Below, piece by piece: positions 24,061-32,277 of a DNA stretch of 64,000 nucleotides. Where the stretch lies: the NCBI RefSeq assembly GCF_026625985.1, contig NZ_CP113116.1, positions 3,720,001 through 3,784,000 of the forward strand. The letters are read 5' to 3'. Made by a program: the position numbers and the translations under genes. This stretch comes from Mycobacterium sp. Aquia_213 (GTDB taxonomy: Bacteria > Actinomycetota > Actinomycetes > Mycobacteriales > Mycobacteriaceae). Under the pieces are notes generated by a model that ran no database searches, was not told where the DNA came from, and saw only the letters and a list, made by a program, of their open reading frames with translations. Position 1 is the first letter of the stretch, and every line of letters begins with the position of its first letter.

Positions 24061-25096
24061 CCGCGGCGGTCAGCGCCAACAACCGTGAGGTGGCCCGCAG
24101 GTACTTCTTTCGGTAGCCGCCGGCCAGCATCTCTTCGCTGAAGATGGTGTCCAGCTTCGCGCCGGACGCCACCACCGGAATGCCGGCGTCGTACAGGCGA
24201 TCGGTCAGCGACACCAGCCTCAGCGCGACGTTCTGATCGTCGATGCCGTGCACGCCGGTCAAGAACACCACCGTGACACCCTCGATCAGGCTCAGGTAAC
24301 GCGACGGGTGCATGGTCGCCAAATGCGCGCACAGCGCATCGAAGTCGTCCAGCGTCGCCCCCGCCACGCCGGCGGCGCGCTCGACGACCTCGTCGTCGGA
24401 CAGCGGCTGCGGCGCGGGCGGCAGACCGCGGTGCCGGTAGTCCGGGCCTTCTATCCGCACGGTGGTGAAAATGCTTGCCAGCGTGTTGATCTCACGCAGA
24501 AAATCCTGAGCGGCGAAGCGGCCCTCGCCCAGCTGCTCGGGCAGCGTGTTGGAGGTCGCGGCCACCGACACTCCCCGCTCGACCAACGACGACAGCAGCC
24601 GCGAGACCAGCGTGGTGTTGCCCGGATCGTCGAGTTCGAACTCGTCGATGCACACCGCCGTGTAGTCGGCCAACAGGTCGATGCATTCGGCGAAACCGAA
24701 CACCCCGGCCAGCTGGGTCAGCTCGCCAAACGTCGCGAACGCCTTTTCGCGAGGGCCGGGCAACTGGTAGTAGGCCGAAGCCAGCAGATGCGTCTTGCCG
24801 ACCCCGAAGCCGCCGTCCAGGTAGACGCCCACACCGGGCAGCAGCGCCCGTTTGCCGAACAGCTTTCGCCGGCCCGCGCGGCGCTCGGTGGCCTGACGGC
24901 AGAAGTCCTGACACGCCACCAGGGCGGCGGCCTGCGTCGGCTCCGCGGGATCGGGGCGATAGGTCCCAAAGCTCACGTCGGCGAACGTTGGGGGCGGCCG
25001 TAATTGGGCGATCAGCCGTTCCGGCGACACGCTCGGATGCCGATCGACCAGATGCTGCACGCGCCCGGAACCATCCGCCGACGTGGACCCGTGCAT
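24038..25096 (-). CDS. zapE: ZapE/AFG1-like ATPase, Rv2670c-like
   Basis: The 352-residue P-loop ATPase has Walker A GGFGVGKT, Walker B VCIDEFELDD and the sensor region ATSNTLPEQLGEGRF characteristic of the AFG1/ZapE family. In proteobacteria ZapE works with FtsZ at late division, and mitochondrial AFG1 helps clear misfolded respiratory proteins; the mycobacterial function is less defined. It starts at ATG 25096, divergent from the RibD-like gene by 34 bases. Its 3' end overlaps the GNAT gene. Confidence 0.85.
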   Translation of the reverse strand: MHGSTSADGSGRVQHLVDRHPSVSPERLIAQLRPPPTFADVSFGTYRPDPAEPTQAAALVACQDFCRQATERRAGRRKLFGKRALLPGVGVYLDGGFGVGKTHLLASAYYQLPGPREKAFATFGELTQLAGVFGFAECIDLLADYTAVCIDEFELDDPGNTTLVSRLLSSLVERGVSVAATSNTLPEQLGEGRFAAQDFLREINTLASIFTTVRIEGPDYRHRGLPPAPQPLSDDEVVERAAGVAGATLDDFDALCAHLATMHPSRYLSLIEGVTVVFLTGVHGIDDQNVALRLVSLTDRLYDAGIPVVASGAKLDTIFSEEMLAGGYRKKYLRATSRLLALTAAATQPRES

Positions 25097-25130
25097 GCGA
25101 AAACTCTAGCGGCGTGCTGCAATCGTCCTC

Positions 25131-25910
25131 ATGCCCGACGCTGGCACCGGCAGAGCCGCCGAGATTCCACTGACCCTGCTCGGGTCGGGGCGCGAACTCG
25201 ACGACGGCGAACTCCCCCAGCTCTACGCCTACCCGGACGGGGACAAGACCTGGGTACGGGCGAATTTCATCACCAGCATCGACGGCGGGGCCACCGCCGA
25301 CGGCAAATCCGGGTCGATGGCCGGGCCCGGCGACCGCGTCGTCTTCAACCTGCTGCGCGAACTCGCCGACGTGATCGTCGTCGGCGCGGGCACCGTGCGG
25401 GTCGAGGGCTATTCCGGAGCGCAGCTCGGCGTCGCCCAGCGCCAGCAGCGGCAGGCCCGACAGCAAACCGAAGTCCCGCAATTGGCCATCGTCACCAAGG
25501 CCGGTCGACTGGACCGGGATTTGGGGGTGTTCACCCGGACCGAGGTGGCGCCCCTGGTGCTCACCTGCACGGCCGCCGCCGACGAGACCCGCCGCCTGCT
25601 GGGCGACCTGGCCGAGGTCGTCGACTGTTCCGGCAGCGATCCGGGCAACGTCGACGAGACCGCGCTGCTGGCGATCCTGCGGGGGCGCGGCTTGCGTCGC
25701 GTGCTGACCGAAGGCGGGCCGATGCTGCTTGGCTCGCTGATGCAGCAAGACCTGCTCGACGAGCTGTGTCTGACGATCGCGCCGTATGTCGTCGGCGGGC
25801 TGGCCCGGCGCATCGCGACGGGCCCCGGCCAGGCGCTGACCCGGATGGACTGCACCCACATCCTGACCGACGACGCCGGCTATCTGTACACGCGCTACGT
25901 CCGGGCATAG
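25131..25910 (+). CDS. ribD: RibD C-terminal-type reductase, Rv2671-like
   Basis: The 259-residue protein is the NADPH-dependent reductase half of RibD without the deaminase domain. It has the substrate strand FITSIDGGATADGKSG, the cofactor region IVVGAGTVRVEGY and the TEGGPMLLG loop. The M. tuberculosis ortholog Rv2671 has been shown to act as an alternative dihydrofolate reductase that lowers antifolate sensitivity. Whether this copy makes riboflavin or reduces dihydrofolate cannot be told from the sequence. It is followed after 37 bases by the Rv2672-like gene. Confidence 0.85.
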   Translation: MPDAGTGRAAEIPLTLLGSGRELDDGELPQLYAYPDGDKTWVRANFITSIDGGATADGKSGSMAGPGDRVVFNLLRELADVIVVGAGTVRVEGYSGAQLGVAQRQQRQARQQTEVPQLAIVTKAGRLDRDLGVFTRTEVAPLVLTCTAAADETRRLLGDLAEVVDCSGSDPGNVDETALLAILRGRGLRRVLTEGGPMLLGSLMQQDLLDELCLTIAPYVVGGLARRIATGPGQALTRMDCTHILTDDAGYLYTRYVRA

Positions 25911-25947
25911 CCGGGCGAAACAGCGCGGCATGGCTACTGTGGTCGGC

Positions 25948-27510
25948 ATGAGTCGGCACTTCTGGTCCGCGACCACCCTGGTCGCGGTCACCGCGCTGCT
26001 GACCGCGTGCGTTCCGGGCCTGGCCGCCGACCCGCGCTTCGCGACCAATGCCGGTGCCCGGCCGCAGGGCGCGGCCCCGACGAAGCCCCCGCCCGCCGGT
26101 CCGCCACCGATCGCCGCCCCCAAGAACGACTTGTCGTGGCACGACTGCACGTCGAAGGTGTTCAACGACGCCGGCGTCCGCAACGCCCCCTCCGGTGTCC
26201 GGCTGGATTGCGCGACCTACGACGCCGACCTCGACCCGGTCAACGGCGGATCGGGAACCGTGACCGTCGGCGTGGTGCGCGCCCGGTCGAACCAGACTCC
26301 GAACGACGCCGGCCCGGTGGTCTTCACCACGGGCACCGACCTGCCGTCGTCGGCGCAGCTGCCGGTGTGGCTCTCCCGGGCGGGCAACGATCTCGTGGCG
26401 GCCCACCCGATCGTCGCCGTGGACCGCCGCGGAATCGGCATGTCGAGCCCGATCGACTGCCGGGATCACTCCGACCGCCAGGCGATGCGCGATCAGGCGC
26501 AATTCCAGAGCGGCGACGACCCGGTCGCGAATCTGTCCGACATCTCCAACACCGCCACGACCAGCTGCACCGACGCCATCGCGCCGGGCGACAGCGCCTA
26601 TGACAACTCGCATGCCGCCTCGGACATCGAACGACTGCGCAGTCTCTGGGATGTGCCCTCGGTCGCGTTGCTCGGCATCGGCAACGGCGCCCAGGTCGCG
26701 CTGGCCTACGCGGCGTCGCGGCCGGACAAGGTCGCCCGGCTGATGCTCGACTCCCCGATTGCGTTGGGGGTCAACGCCGAAGCGGCCGCCGAGCAACAGG
26801 TCAAGGGCCAGCAGGCCGCGCTCGACGCCTTCGCCGCGCAATGCGTCGCGGTGAACTGCGCGCTGGGTCCCGACCCCAAGGGCGCCGTCAGCGCGCTGCT
26901 CGCCGATGCCCGGGCCGGCAGGGGGCCCGGCGGTGCCTCGCTGGCCGAGGTCGTCAACGCCATCACCGTCGCGCTGGGCTTCCCGTCCGGCGGCCGCGTC
27001 AACGCCACGACGAGCCTGGCCAACGCGCTGGCCGCCGCCCGCTCCGGCGACACCAACCAGCTGACCAGCCTGATCAACCACGCCGATGCCACCCAGGACA
27101 CCGACGGTCAGTTCGTCAACTCCTGCAGCGACGCGATCAACCGGCCGACCCCGGACCGCGTTCGTGAACTCGTGGTTGCCTGGGCCAAGCTCTATCCGCA
27201 GTTCGGCACGGTCGCCGCGCTCAACCTGGTCAAGTGCGTGCACTGGCCCACGATCTCGCCGCCGGCACCGCCCAAGGAACTCAAGGTCGACGTCGTGTTG
27301 TTGGGCGTGCAGAACGACCCGATCGTCGGCTCCGAAGGCGTCGCCCAGACGGCGGCCACGATCATAAACGCCGGCGCGGCCAGCCGTCGGGTGATGTGGC
27401 AGGGCATCGGCCATGGAGCCAGCATCTATACGCCTTGTGCGGTCCCGCCGCTGGTCGGCTACCTCAACAGCGGCAAGCTGCCCGCAACCGACACGTACTG
27501 CCCCGCCTGA
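25948..27510 (+). CDS. Secreted alpha/beta hydrolase lipoprotein, Rv2672-like
   Basis: The protein of about 520 residues has a signal peptide with lipobox LTAC and an alpha/beta hydrolase fold with a TAP-like C-terminal region, as in the putative secreted protease Rv2672. The strand VVFTTGTDLPSS and the VDRRGIGMSSPIDC segment fit the family. The nucleophile elbow is GIGNGA rather than GxSxG, so the catalytic serine is replaced by asparagine and hydrolase activity is doubtful. The final histidine region (GIGHGASIY) is kept. ATG 25948 is preferred over ATG 25930 because it gives the lipoprotein signal. Confidence 0.8.
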   Translation: MSRHFWSATTLVAVTALLTACVPGLAADPRFATNAGARPQGAAPTKPPPAGPPPIAAPKNDLSWHDCTSKVFNDAGVRNAPSGVRLDCATYDADLDPVNGGSGTVTVGVVRARSNQTPNDAGPVVFTTGTDLPSSAQLPVWLSRAGNDLVAAHPIVAVDRRGIGMSSPIDCRDHSDRQAMRDQAQFQSGDDPVANLSDISNTATTSCTDAIAPGDSAYDNSHAASDIERLRSLWDVPSVALLGIGNGAQVALAYAASRPDKVARLMLDSPIALGVNAEAAAEQQVKGQQAALDAFAAQCVAVNCALGPDPKGAVSALLADARAGRGPGGASLAEVVNAITVALGFPSGGRVNATTSLANALAAARSGDTNQLTSLINHADATQDTDGQFVNSCSDAINRPTPDRVRELVVAWAKLYPQFGTVAALNLVKCVHWPTISPPAPPKELKVDVVLLGVQNDPIVGSEGVAQTAATIINAGAASRRVMWQGIGHGASIYTPCAVPPLVGYLNSGKLPATDTYCPA

Positions 27511-27530
27511 TTCTCCGGTCCGGCGCGCCG

Positions 27531-28841
27531 GTGTACGGTGCGCTGGTGACGGCAGCTGATTCGACTCGATCCGGCTTGCGCGACCGGGCGCTGGCCGCGT
27601 TCAGCCCACCGACTGGCCCGCCTAGTACGGCGACAATCCTGCGGTCGGTGCTGTGGCCGGTGGCTGTCATGTCGGTGTTGCACCGCAGCATCATTCTGAC
27701 CCTCAACGGCAATATCACCGACGACTTCAAGCCGGTGTACCGCGCGGTGCTGAACTTCCGGCACGGCTGGGATATCTACAACGAGCACTTCGACTACGTC
27801 GACCCGCACTACCTGTACCCCCCCGGCGGCACCCTGCTGATGGCGCCCTTCGGCTACCTGCCCTTCTCGCCATCGCGCTACCTGTTCATCCTGATCAACA
27901 CCGTCGCGATCCTGATCGCCTGGTACCTGCTGCTGCGGCTGTTCAAGTTCACGCTGTCCTCGGTGGCCGCGCCCGCCCTGCTGCTGGCGATGTTCTGCAC
28001 CGAAAGCGTGACCAGCACGCTGGTGTTCACCAACATCAACGGCTGCGTGCTGCTGGCGGAGGTGCTGTTCTTGCGCTGGCTGTTGGACGGGAAGGTTAGC
28101 CACCAGTGGTGGGCTGGGTTGGTAATCGGCCTGACGCTGACGCTCAAACCCGTGCTGGCCCCGCTGCTGTTGCTGCCCCTGCTCAACCGCCAATGGCGAA
28201 CGCTGGTGCCCGCTTTCGTCGTGCCCGCCGTCATTAACGCGGTCGCCTGGCCGCTGGTCAGCGACCCGATGGACTTCGTCACCAAGACGCTGCCCTACAT
28301 CGGGGGCGTCCGCGATTACTTCAACAGCTCGATCGAGGGCAACGGCGTGTATTTCGGCCTGCCGACCTGGCTGATCGTGTTCCTGCGGCTGCTGTTCACG
28401 CTGCTGGCGATCGGCGCGGTGTGGCTGCTGTACCGCTATTACCGCACCCGCGATCCACTGTTCTGGTTCACCAGCTCATCGGGCGTGCTGCTGTTGTGGT
28501 CGTGGCTGGCCCTCCCGCTGGCCCAGGGCTACTACTCGATGATGCTGCTCCCGTTCTTGATGACGGTGGTGCTGCAGAACTCGCTGATTCGAAACTGGCC
28601 GGCCTGGCTCGGGATCTACGGCTTCATGGCGCTGGACGACTGGCTGATCTACCGATACATGCGATATGGCCGCGCGTTGCACTACCTGAAGATCACCTAC
28701 GGCTGGTCGCTGCTGCTGATCGTCGCGTTCACCGTGCTGCTCTTCCGGTACCTGGACGCCAAGGCCGACGACCGGCTGGACGACGGGATCGATCCGCCCT
28801 GGCTGACGGCCGAGCGTGAACGAGCTAGCGTGGATGCATGA
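27531..28841 (+). CDS. aftC: AftC, alpha-(1-3) arabinofuranosyltransferase
   Basis: This 436-residue integral membrane GT-C enzyme adds the alpha-(1-3) branch to arabinan of arabinogalactan and lipoarabinomannan, using decaprenyl-phosphoryl arabinose in the periplasm. It carries the family signature NGNITDDFKPVYRAVLNF, with the catalytic aspartate pair, after the first membrane helix, and the HYLYPPGGTLLMAPFGYLPF loop, plus about ten hydrophobic segments. GTG 27531 (VYGALVTAADS) matches the start of the M. tuberculosis protein. Its last four bases overlap the msrB start (ATGA). Confidence 0.93.
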   Translation: MYGALVTAADSTRSGLRDRALAAFSPPTGPPSTATILRSVLWPVAVMSVLHRSIILTLNGNITDDFKPVYRAVLNFRHGWDIYNEHFDYVDPHYLYPPGGTLLMAPFGYLPFSPSRYLFILINTVAILIAWYLLLRLFKFTLSSVAAPALLLAMFCTESVTSTLVFTNINGCVLLAEVLFLRWLLDGKVSHQWWAGLVIGLTLTLKPVLAPLLLLPLLNRQWRTLVPAFVVPAVINAVAWPLVSDPMDFVTKTLPYIGGVRDYFNSSIEGNGVYFGLPTWLIVFLRLLFTLLAIGAVWLLYRYYRTRDPLFWFTSSSGVLLLWSWLALPLAQGYYSMMLLPFLMTVVLQNSLIRNWPAWLGIYGFMALDDWLIYRYMRYGRALHYLKITYGWSLLLIVAFTVLLFRYLDAKADDRLDDGIDPPWLTAERERASVDA

Positions 28842-29263
28842 CTTCCTCCGACGTGTCGCAGCCCAAGGTGCAACTGTCTGACGACGAGTGGCGCAAGAAA
28901 CTCAACCCGGAGGAGTTTCAGGTACTGCGTCGGGCCGGCACCGAGCGGCCGTACGTCGGTGAGTACACCGACACCAAGACCCAGGGCGTCTACGAGTGCC
29001 GGGCCTGCGGGGCGGAGTTGTTCCGCAGCACGGAGAAATTCGACTCGCACTGCGGCTGGCCGTCGTTCTTCGACCCGGCCAGCTCGGACGCGGTGATCCT
29101 GCGCCCCGACCACTCGATGGGCACCACGCGCACCGAGGTGATCTGCGCGAACTGCCACAGCCACCTCGGTCACGTGTTCGCCGGTGAGGGTTACCCGACG
29201 CCGACGGATCAGCGGTACTGCATCAACTCGATCTCGCTGCGCCTGGTGCCGGCCGAGGCTTAG
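28838..29263 (+). CDS. msrB: Peptide methionine sulfoxide reductase MsrB
   Basis: The 141-residue enzyme reduces methionine-R-sulfoxide in proteins. Two CxxC pairs (CRACG and CANC) bind a structural zinc, the core motif is SHCGWPSFFDP, and the catalytic cysteine is in RYCINS near the C-terminus. It overlaps the aftC stop by four bases, so translation is coupled. It protects against oxidative damage. The gene corresponds to M. tuberculosis Rv2674. Confidence 0.95.
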   Translation: MTSSDVSQPKVQLSDDEWRKKLNPEEFQVLRRAGTERPYVGEYTDTKTQGVYECRACGAELFRSTEKFDSHCGWPSFFDPASSDAVILRPDHSMGTTRTEVICANCHSHLGHVFAGEGYPTPTDQRYCINSISLRLVPAEA

Positions 29264-29329
29264 CGTTTCCCAGCCGTCACAAGAATCGGTGGACATGCCG
29301 ATCTGCCCGCCTCTGAGCGACAATCCCCC

Positions 29330-29367
29330 GCGGCACCCATGCTTCTCCGCGGCGCCCATGCTTCTCG
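29330..29367. repeat. Two tandem 19-bp repeats
   Basis: GCGGCACCCATGCTTCTCC at 29330-29348 is followed directly by a copy with two differences at 29349-29367. They lie in the 287-bp gap after msrB. The reverse strand of this gap has a fairly protein-like open frame (KPLSVTSVTSGGQWVFARLT), possibly an old gene fragment or interspersed element, without a convincing start. Confidence 0.5.
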
Positions 29368-29550
29368 CCGGCCGCTGCGAACCCGGTTGTCGCTGTGAGG
29401 CGGGCAAAAACCCACTGGCCTCCGCTGGTGACAGATGTGACGGATAGCGGCTTGCCGGCCGACCCGTCGCACGCTTTCGTGGCGGCGTCGGCTGCTGTAC
29501 CGTTGCCCCAACGGTAAGGGTGTACAGCTACGGATCGGGAAGTGGCGAAC

Positions 29551-30831
29551 ATGACCAAAGACGACATGATCCTGATCAGCGTCGACGACCACATCGTCGA
29601 ACCGCCGGACATGTTCAAGAATCACCTGCCTAAGAAGTACGCCGAAGAGGCGCCGCGACTGGTGCACAACCCAGATGGCAGCGATAGCTGGCAATTTCGC
29701 GATGTGGTGATTCCGAACGTGGCGCTCAACGCGGTGGCTGGCCGGCCGAAGGAGGAGTACGGGCTCGAACCGCAGGGGCTCGACGAGATCCGGCCCGGGT
29801 GTTGGCAGGTCGATGAGCGGATCAAGGACATGAACGCGGGCGGGATTTTCGCCTCGATCTGCTTTCCGACATTTCCCGGGTTCGCCGGCCGGCTGTTCGC
29901 CACCGAGGACCCCGAGTTCGGCCTGGCCTTGTTGCAGGCCTACAACGACTGGCACGTCGAGGAGTGGTGCGGGGCGTATCCGGCCCGGTTCATCCCGATG
30001 TGCCTGCCGGTGATCTGGGACCCCGAATTATGCGCGGCCGAGGTGCGGCGCAACGCCAATCGTGGCGTGCACGCGCTGACGTTCACCGAGAACCCCGCGG
30101 CGATGGGCCGGCCCAGCTTTCACGACGACTACTGGACGCCGCTCTGGGAAGCCTTGGTGGACACCGACACCGTGATGAACGTGCACATCGGCTCCTCCGG
30201 AAAGCTGGCAATCACCGCGCCCGATGCACCGATGGACGTGATGATCACGCTGCAGCCGATGAACATCGTGCAGGCCGCCGCGGATCTGCTGTGGTCGGCG
30301 CCGATCAAGAAATACCCCGACCTCAAGATCGCCCTGAGCGAGGGCGGCACCGGGTGGATCCCGTATTTCCTGGAGCGGGCCGACCGCACCTACGAGATGC
30401 ACTCGACGTGGACGCACCAGGACTTCGGCGGCAAGCTGCCCAGCGAGGTGTTTCGCGAGCACTTCTTGACGTGCTTCATCAGCGACGACGTCGGAATCCA
30501 GCTGCGCCACCAGATCGGCATCGACAACATCGCGTGGGAGGCCGACTACCCACACAGCGACTCGATGTGGCCCGAAGCGCCCGAACAACTGTGGGATGTT
30601 CTCGGCGGGCACGGTGTCCCGGAATCCGACATCGACAAGATGACGCACGAAAACGCCATGCGTTGGTACTCGTTCGACCCGTTCTCCCACCATCCGCGCG
30701 AGCAGGCCACGGTGGGCGCGCTGCGTCGCGCGGCCGAAGGCCATGACGTGTCCATCCGCGCGCTGAGCCATCACCAGAAGGGCGACCGGGTCACGAACGC
30801 TTTGGCCGAAGCGACCCGCGGCAACGCTTAG
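29551..30831 (+). CDS. Amidohydrolase-family metal-dependent hydrolase
   Basis: The 426-residue protein is a TIM-barrel amidohydrolase of the ACMSD-like (amidohydrolase_2) group. It carries the first metal motif as DDHIVEPPDMF, a central GRPSFHDDYW, a histidine strand VMNVHIGSSG and the C-terminal aspartate motif WEADYPHSDS. Such enzymes hydrolyse or decarboxylate cyclic or aromatic compounds; mycobacteria have many copies of unknown substrate. ATG 29551 is chosen because GGGAAG lies before it; GTG 29542 is possible. M. tuberculosis does not have it between msrB and Rv2675c. It converges on the methyltransferase gene with a four-base overlap. Confidence 0.85.
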   Translation: MTKDDMILISVDDHIVEPPDMFKNHLPKKYAEEAPRLVHNPDGSDSWQFRDVVIPNVALNAVAGRPKEEYGLEPQGLDEIRPGCWQVDERIKDMNAGGIFASICFPTFPGFAGRLFATEDPEFGLALLQAYNDWHVEEWCGAYPARFIPMCLPVIWDPELCAAEVRRNANRGVHALTFTENPAAMGRPSFHDDYWTPLWEALVDTDTVMNVHIGSSGKLAITAPDAPMDVMITLQPMNIVQAAADLLWSAPIKKYPDLKIALSEGGTGWIPYFLERADRTYEMHSTWTHQDFGGKLPSEVFREHFLTCFISDDVGIQLRHQIGIDNIAWEADYPHSDSMWPEAPEQLWDVLGGHGVPESDIDKMTHENAMRWYSFDPFSHHPREQATVGALRRAAEGHDVSIRALSHHQKGDRVTNALAEATRGNA

Positions 30832-31580
30832 TCGACGCGGGTGGCGTGGACTTCCCAGAACGGGGCGTGCACCCGCCCATTGACCAGCCAGGGTTCCATC
30901 GCGCGGAACCGTTTCAGCATGTCCTCCGCCTGCTCGGCCATATCGGGATTGCGCGCGGCCATCATCTCGATGCTCTCCGCGCTGATGTTGACCTGGTAGG
31001 TGGTGGTGCCCAGATAGGTGATCTCCCAGCCGCCGGCCGGCAGCACGTCACGAAAGTCCTTCTCGGACAACGACCGCATCATCGTGAAACCGTTGACGTC
31101 GTGCGCGCCGAACTCGAACATATACAGCCGCGCACCCGGCTTGGTTGCCCGCCGCAGCGCCTGCGCGTACGTCTGTGCAAGCTCGGGCTCGCTGCTGAAG
31201 GTGTGATAGAACGCGCAGTCGACGACGGTGTCGAACCGGTTCTCCAACCCTTCCAGCTTGGTGGCGTCGGCCAGCTCGAAATTCACTGACACACCGGCTT
31301 TTTGGGCGTTATCCCGGGCCCGCTCCAGGGCGGTCGCCGACCCGTCGATGCCGGTCGCCGAGTACCCCTTGGACGCGTAGTAGATCGCGTGATGCCCCGG
31401 GCCGGTGCCCGGGTCGAGCACCTCACCCTTGATCGCGCCCAGCGCGACCAGCTGCCGGACCACCGGCTGCGGACCGCCGATGTCCCACGGCGTCGCGGCG
31501 GGCAGGCCATGCGACGTCCGCTCGTCGCGGTACATCTCCTCGAAACGGGTGGGATCGTTCGGGTCGAAATCGGTTGTCAT
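30828..31580 (-). CDS. SAM-dependent methyltransferase, Rv2675c-like
   Basis: The 250-residue class I methyltransferase has the SAM-binding motif I as VLDPGTGPGHHAIYYA and the acidic loop ATGIDGSATAL. Motif II-like FDTVVDCAFYHTFSS follows. The small-molecule or lipid substrate is unknown. ATG 31580 overlaps the stop of hemQ (ATGA), so it belongs to the hemE-hemY-hemQ operon, which suggests a link to porphyrin or envelope metabolism but does not prove it. Confidence 0.85.
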   Translation of the reverse strand: MTTDFDPNDPTRFEEMYRDERTSHGLPAATPWDIGGPQPVVRQLVALGAIKGEVLDPGTGPGHHAIYYASKGYSATGIDGSATALERARDNAQKAGVSVNFELADATKLEGLENRFDTVVDCAFYHTFSSEPELAQTYAQALRRATKPGARLYMFEFGAHDVNGFTMMRSLSEKDFRDVLPAGGWEITYLGTTTYQVNISAESIEMMAARNPDMAEQAEDMLKRFRAMEPWLVNGRVHAPFWEVHATRVD

Positions 31581-32272
31581 GGCAGTGAATTCACCAGCTG
31601 CTCGATCGGCACCCGCGGCCCGGTGAAGAACGGGGTCTCCTCGCGGGTGTGCCGCCGGGCGTCGGTCGCGCGAAGTTCGCGCATCAGGTCGACGATGCGG
31701 TGCAGTTCGGGTGCCTCGAAAGCCAGGATCCATTCGTAGTCGCCGAGCGCGAACGCCGGAACCGTGTTGGCGCGGACGTCCTTGTACTCACGCGCGGCCA
31801 TGCCGTGCTCGGCCAGCATGCGGCGGCGTTCCTCGTCGGGCAGCAGGTACCACTCGTAGGACCGCACGAACGGATACACGCAGATGTAGGCGCCGGGCTC
31901 CTCACCGGCCAGGAACGCCGGAATGTGGCTCTTGTTGAACTCCGCCGGCCGGTGCAGCGCCACGCTGCTCCACACCGGCGCGCTGACCTGGCCCAGGGCG
32001 GTGGTGCGGCGGAAGTCGGCGTAGGTGGCTTGCAACGCTTCGACCCGCTCGGCGTGCGTCCAGATCATGAAGTCGGCGTCGGCCCGCAAACCCGCGACGT
32101 CGTAGAGGCCGCGCACCACGACGCCGCGTTCTTCCTGCTGCTTGAAAAACCGGGTCGCGTCGTCGATTACGGCGTCGCGCTGCTCACCGAGCTCACCGGG
32201 TTCCACCGAGTACACCGAGAACATCAGGTAGCGAATCGTCGAGTTGAGAGCGTCGAAGTCGGTCTTGGCCAT
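31577..32272 (-). CDS. hemQ: HemQ, coproheme decarboxylase
   Basis: The 231-residue protein belongs to the chlorite dismutase-like HemQ family that decarboxylates coproheme to heme b, the last step of the coproporphyrin-dependent route used by actinobacteria. The heme-site region is visible as YPFVRSYEWYLLPDEERRRM with the proximal-histidine segment LAEHG shortly after. It is five bases downstream of hemY and overlaps the following methyltransferase start. The M. tuberculosis counterpart is Rv2676c. Confidence 0.93.
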   Translation of the reverse strand: MAKTDFDALNSTIRYLMFSVYSVEPGELGEQRDAVIDDATRFFKQQEERGVVVRGLYDVAGLRADADFMIWTHAERVEALQATYADFRRTTALGQVSAPVWSSVALHRPAEFNKSHIPAFLAGEEPGAYICVYPFVRSYEWYLLPDEERRRMLAEHGMAAREYKDVRANTVPAFALGDYEWILAFEAPELHRIVDLMRELRATDARRHTREETPFFTGPRVPIEQLVNSLP

Positions 32273-32277
32273 GAGAC

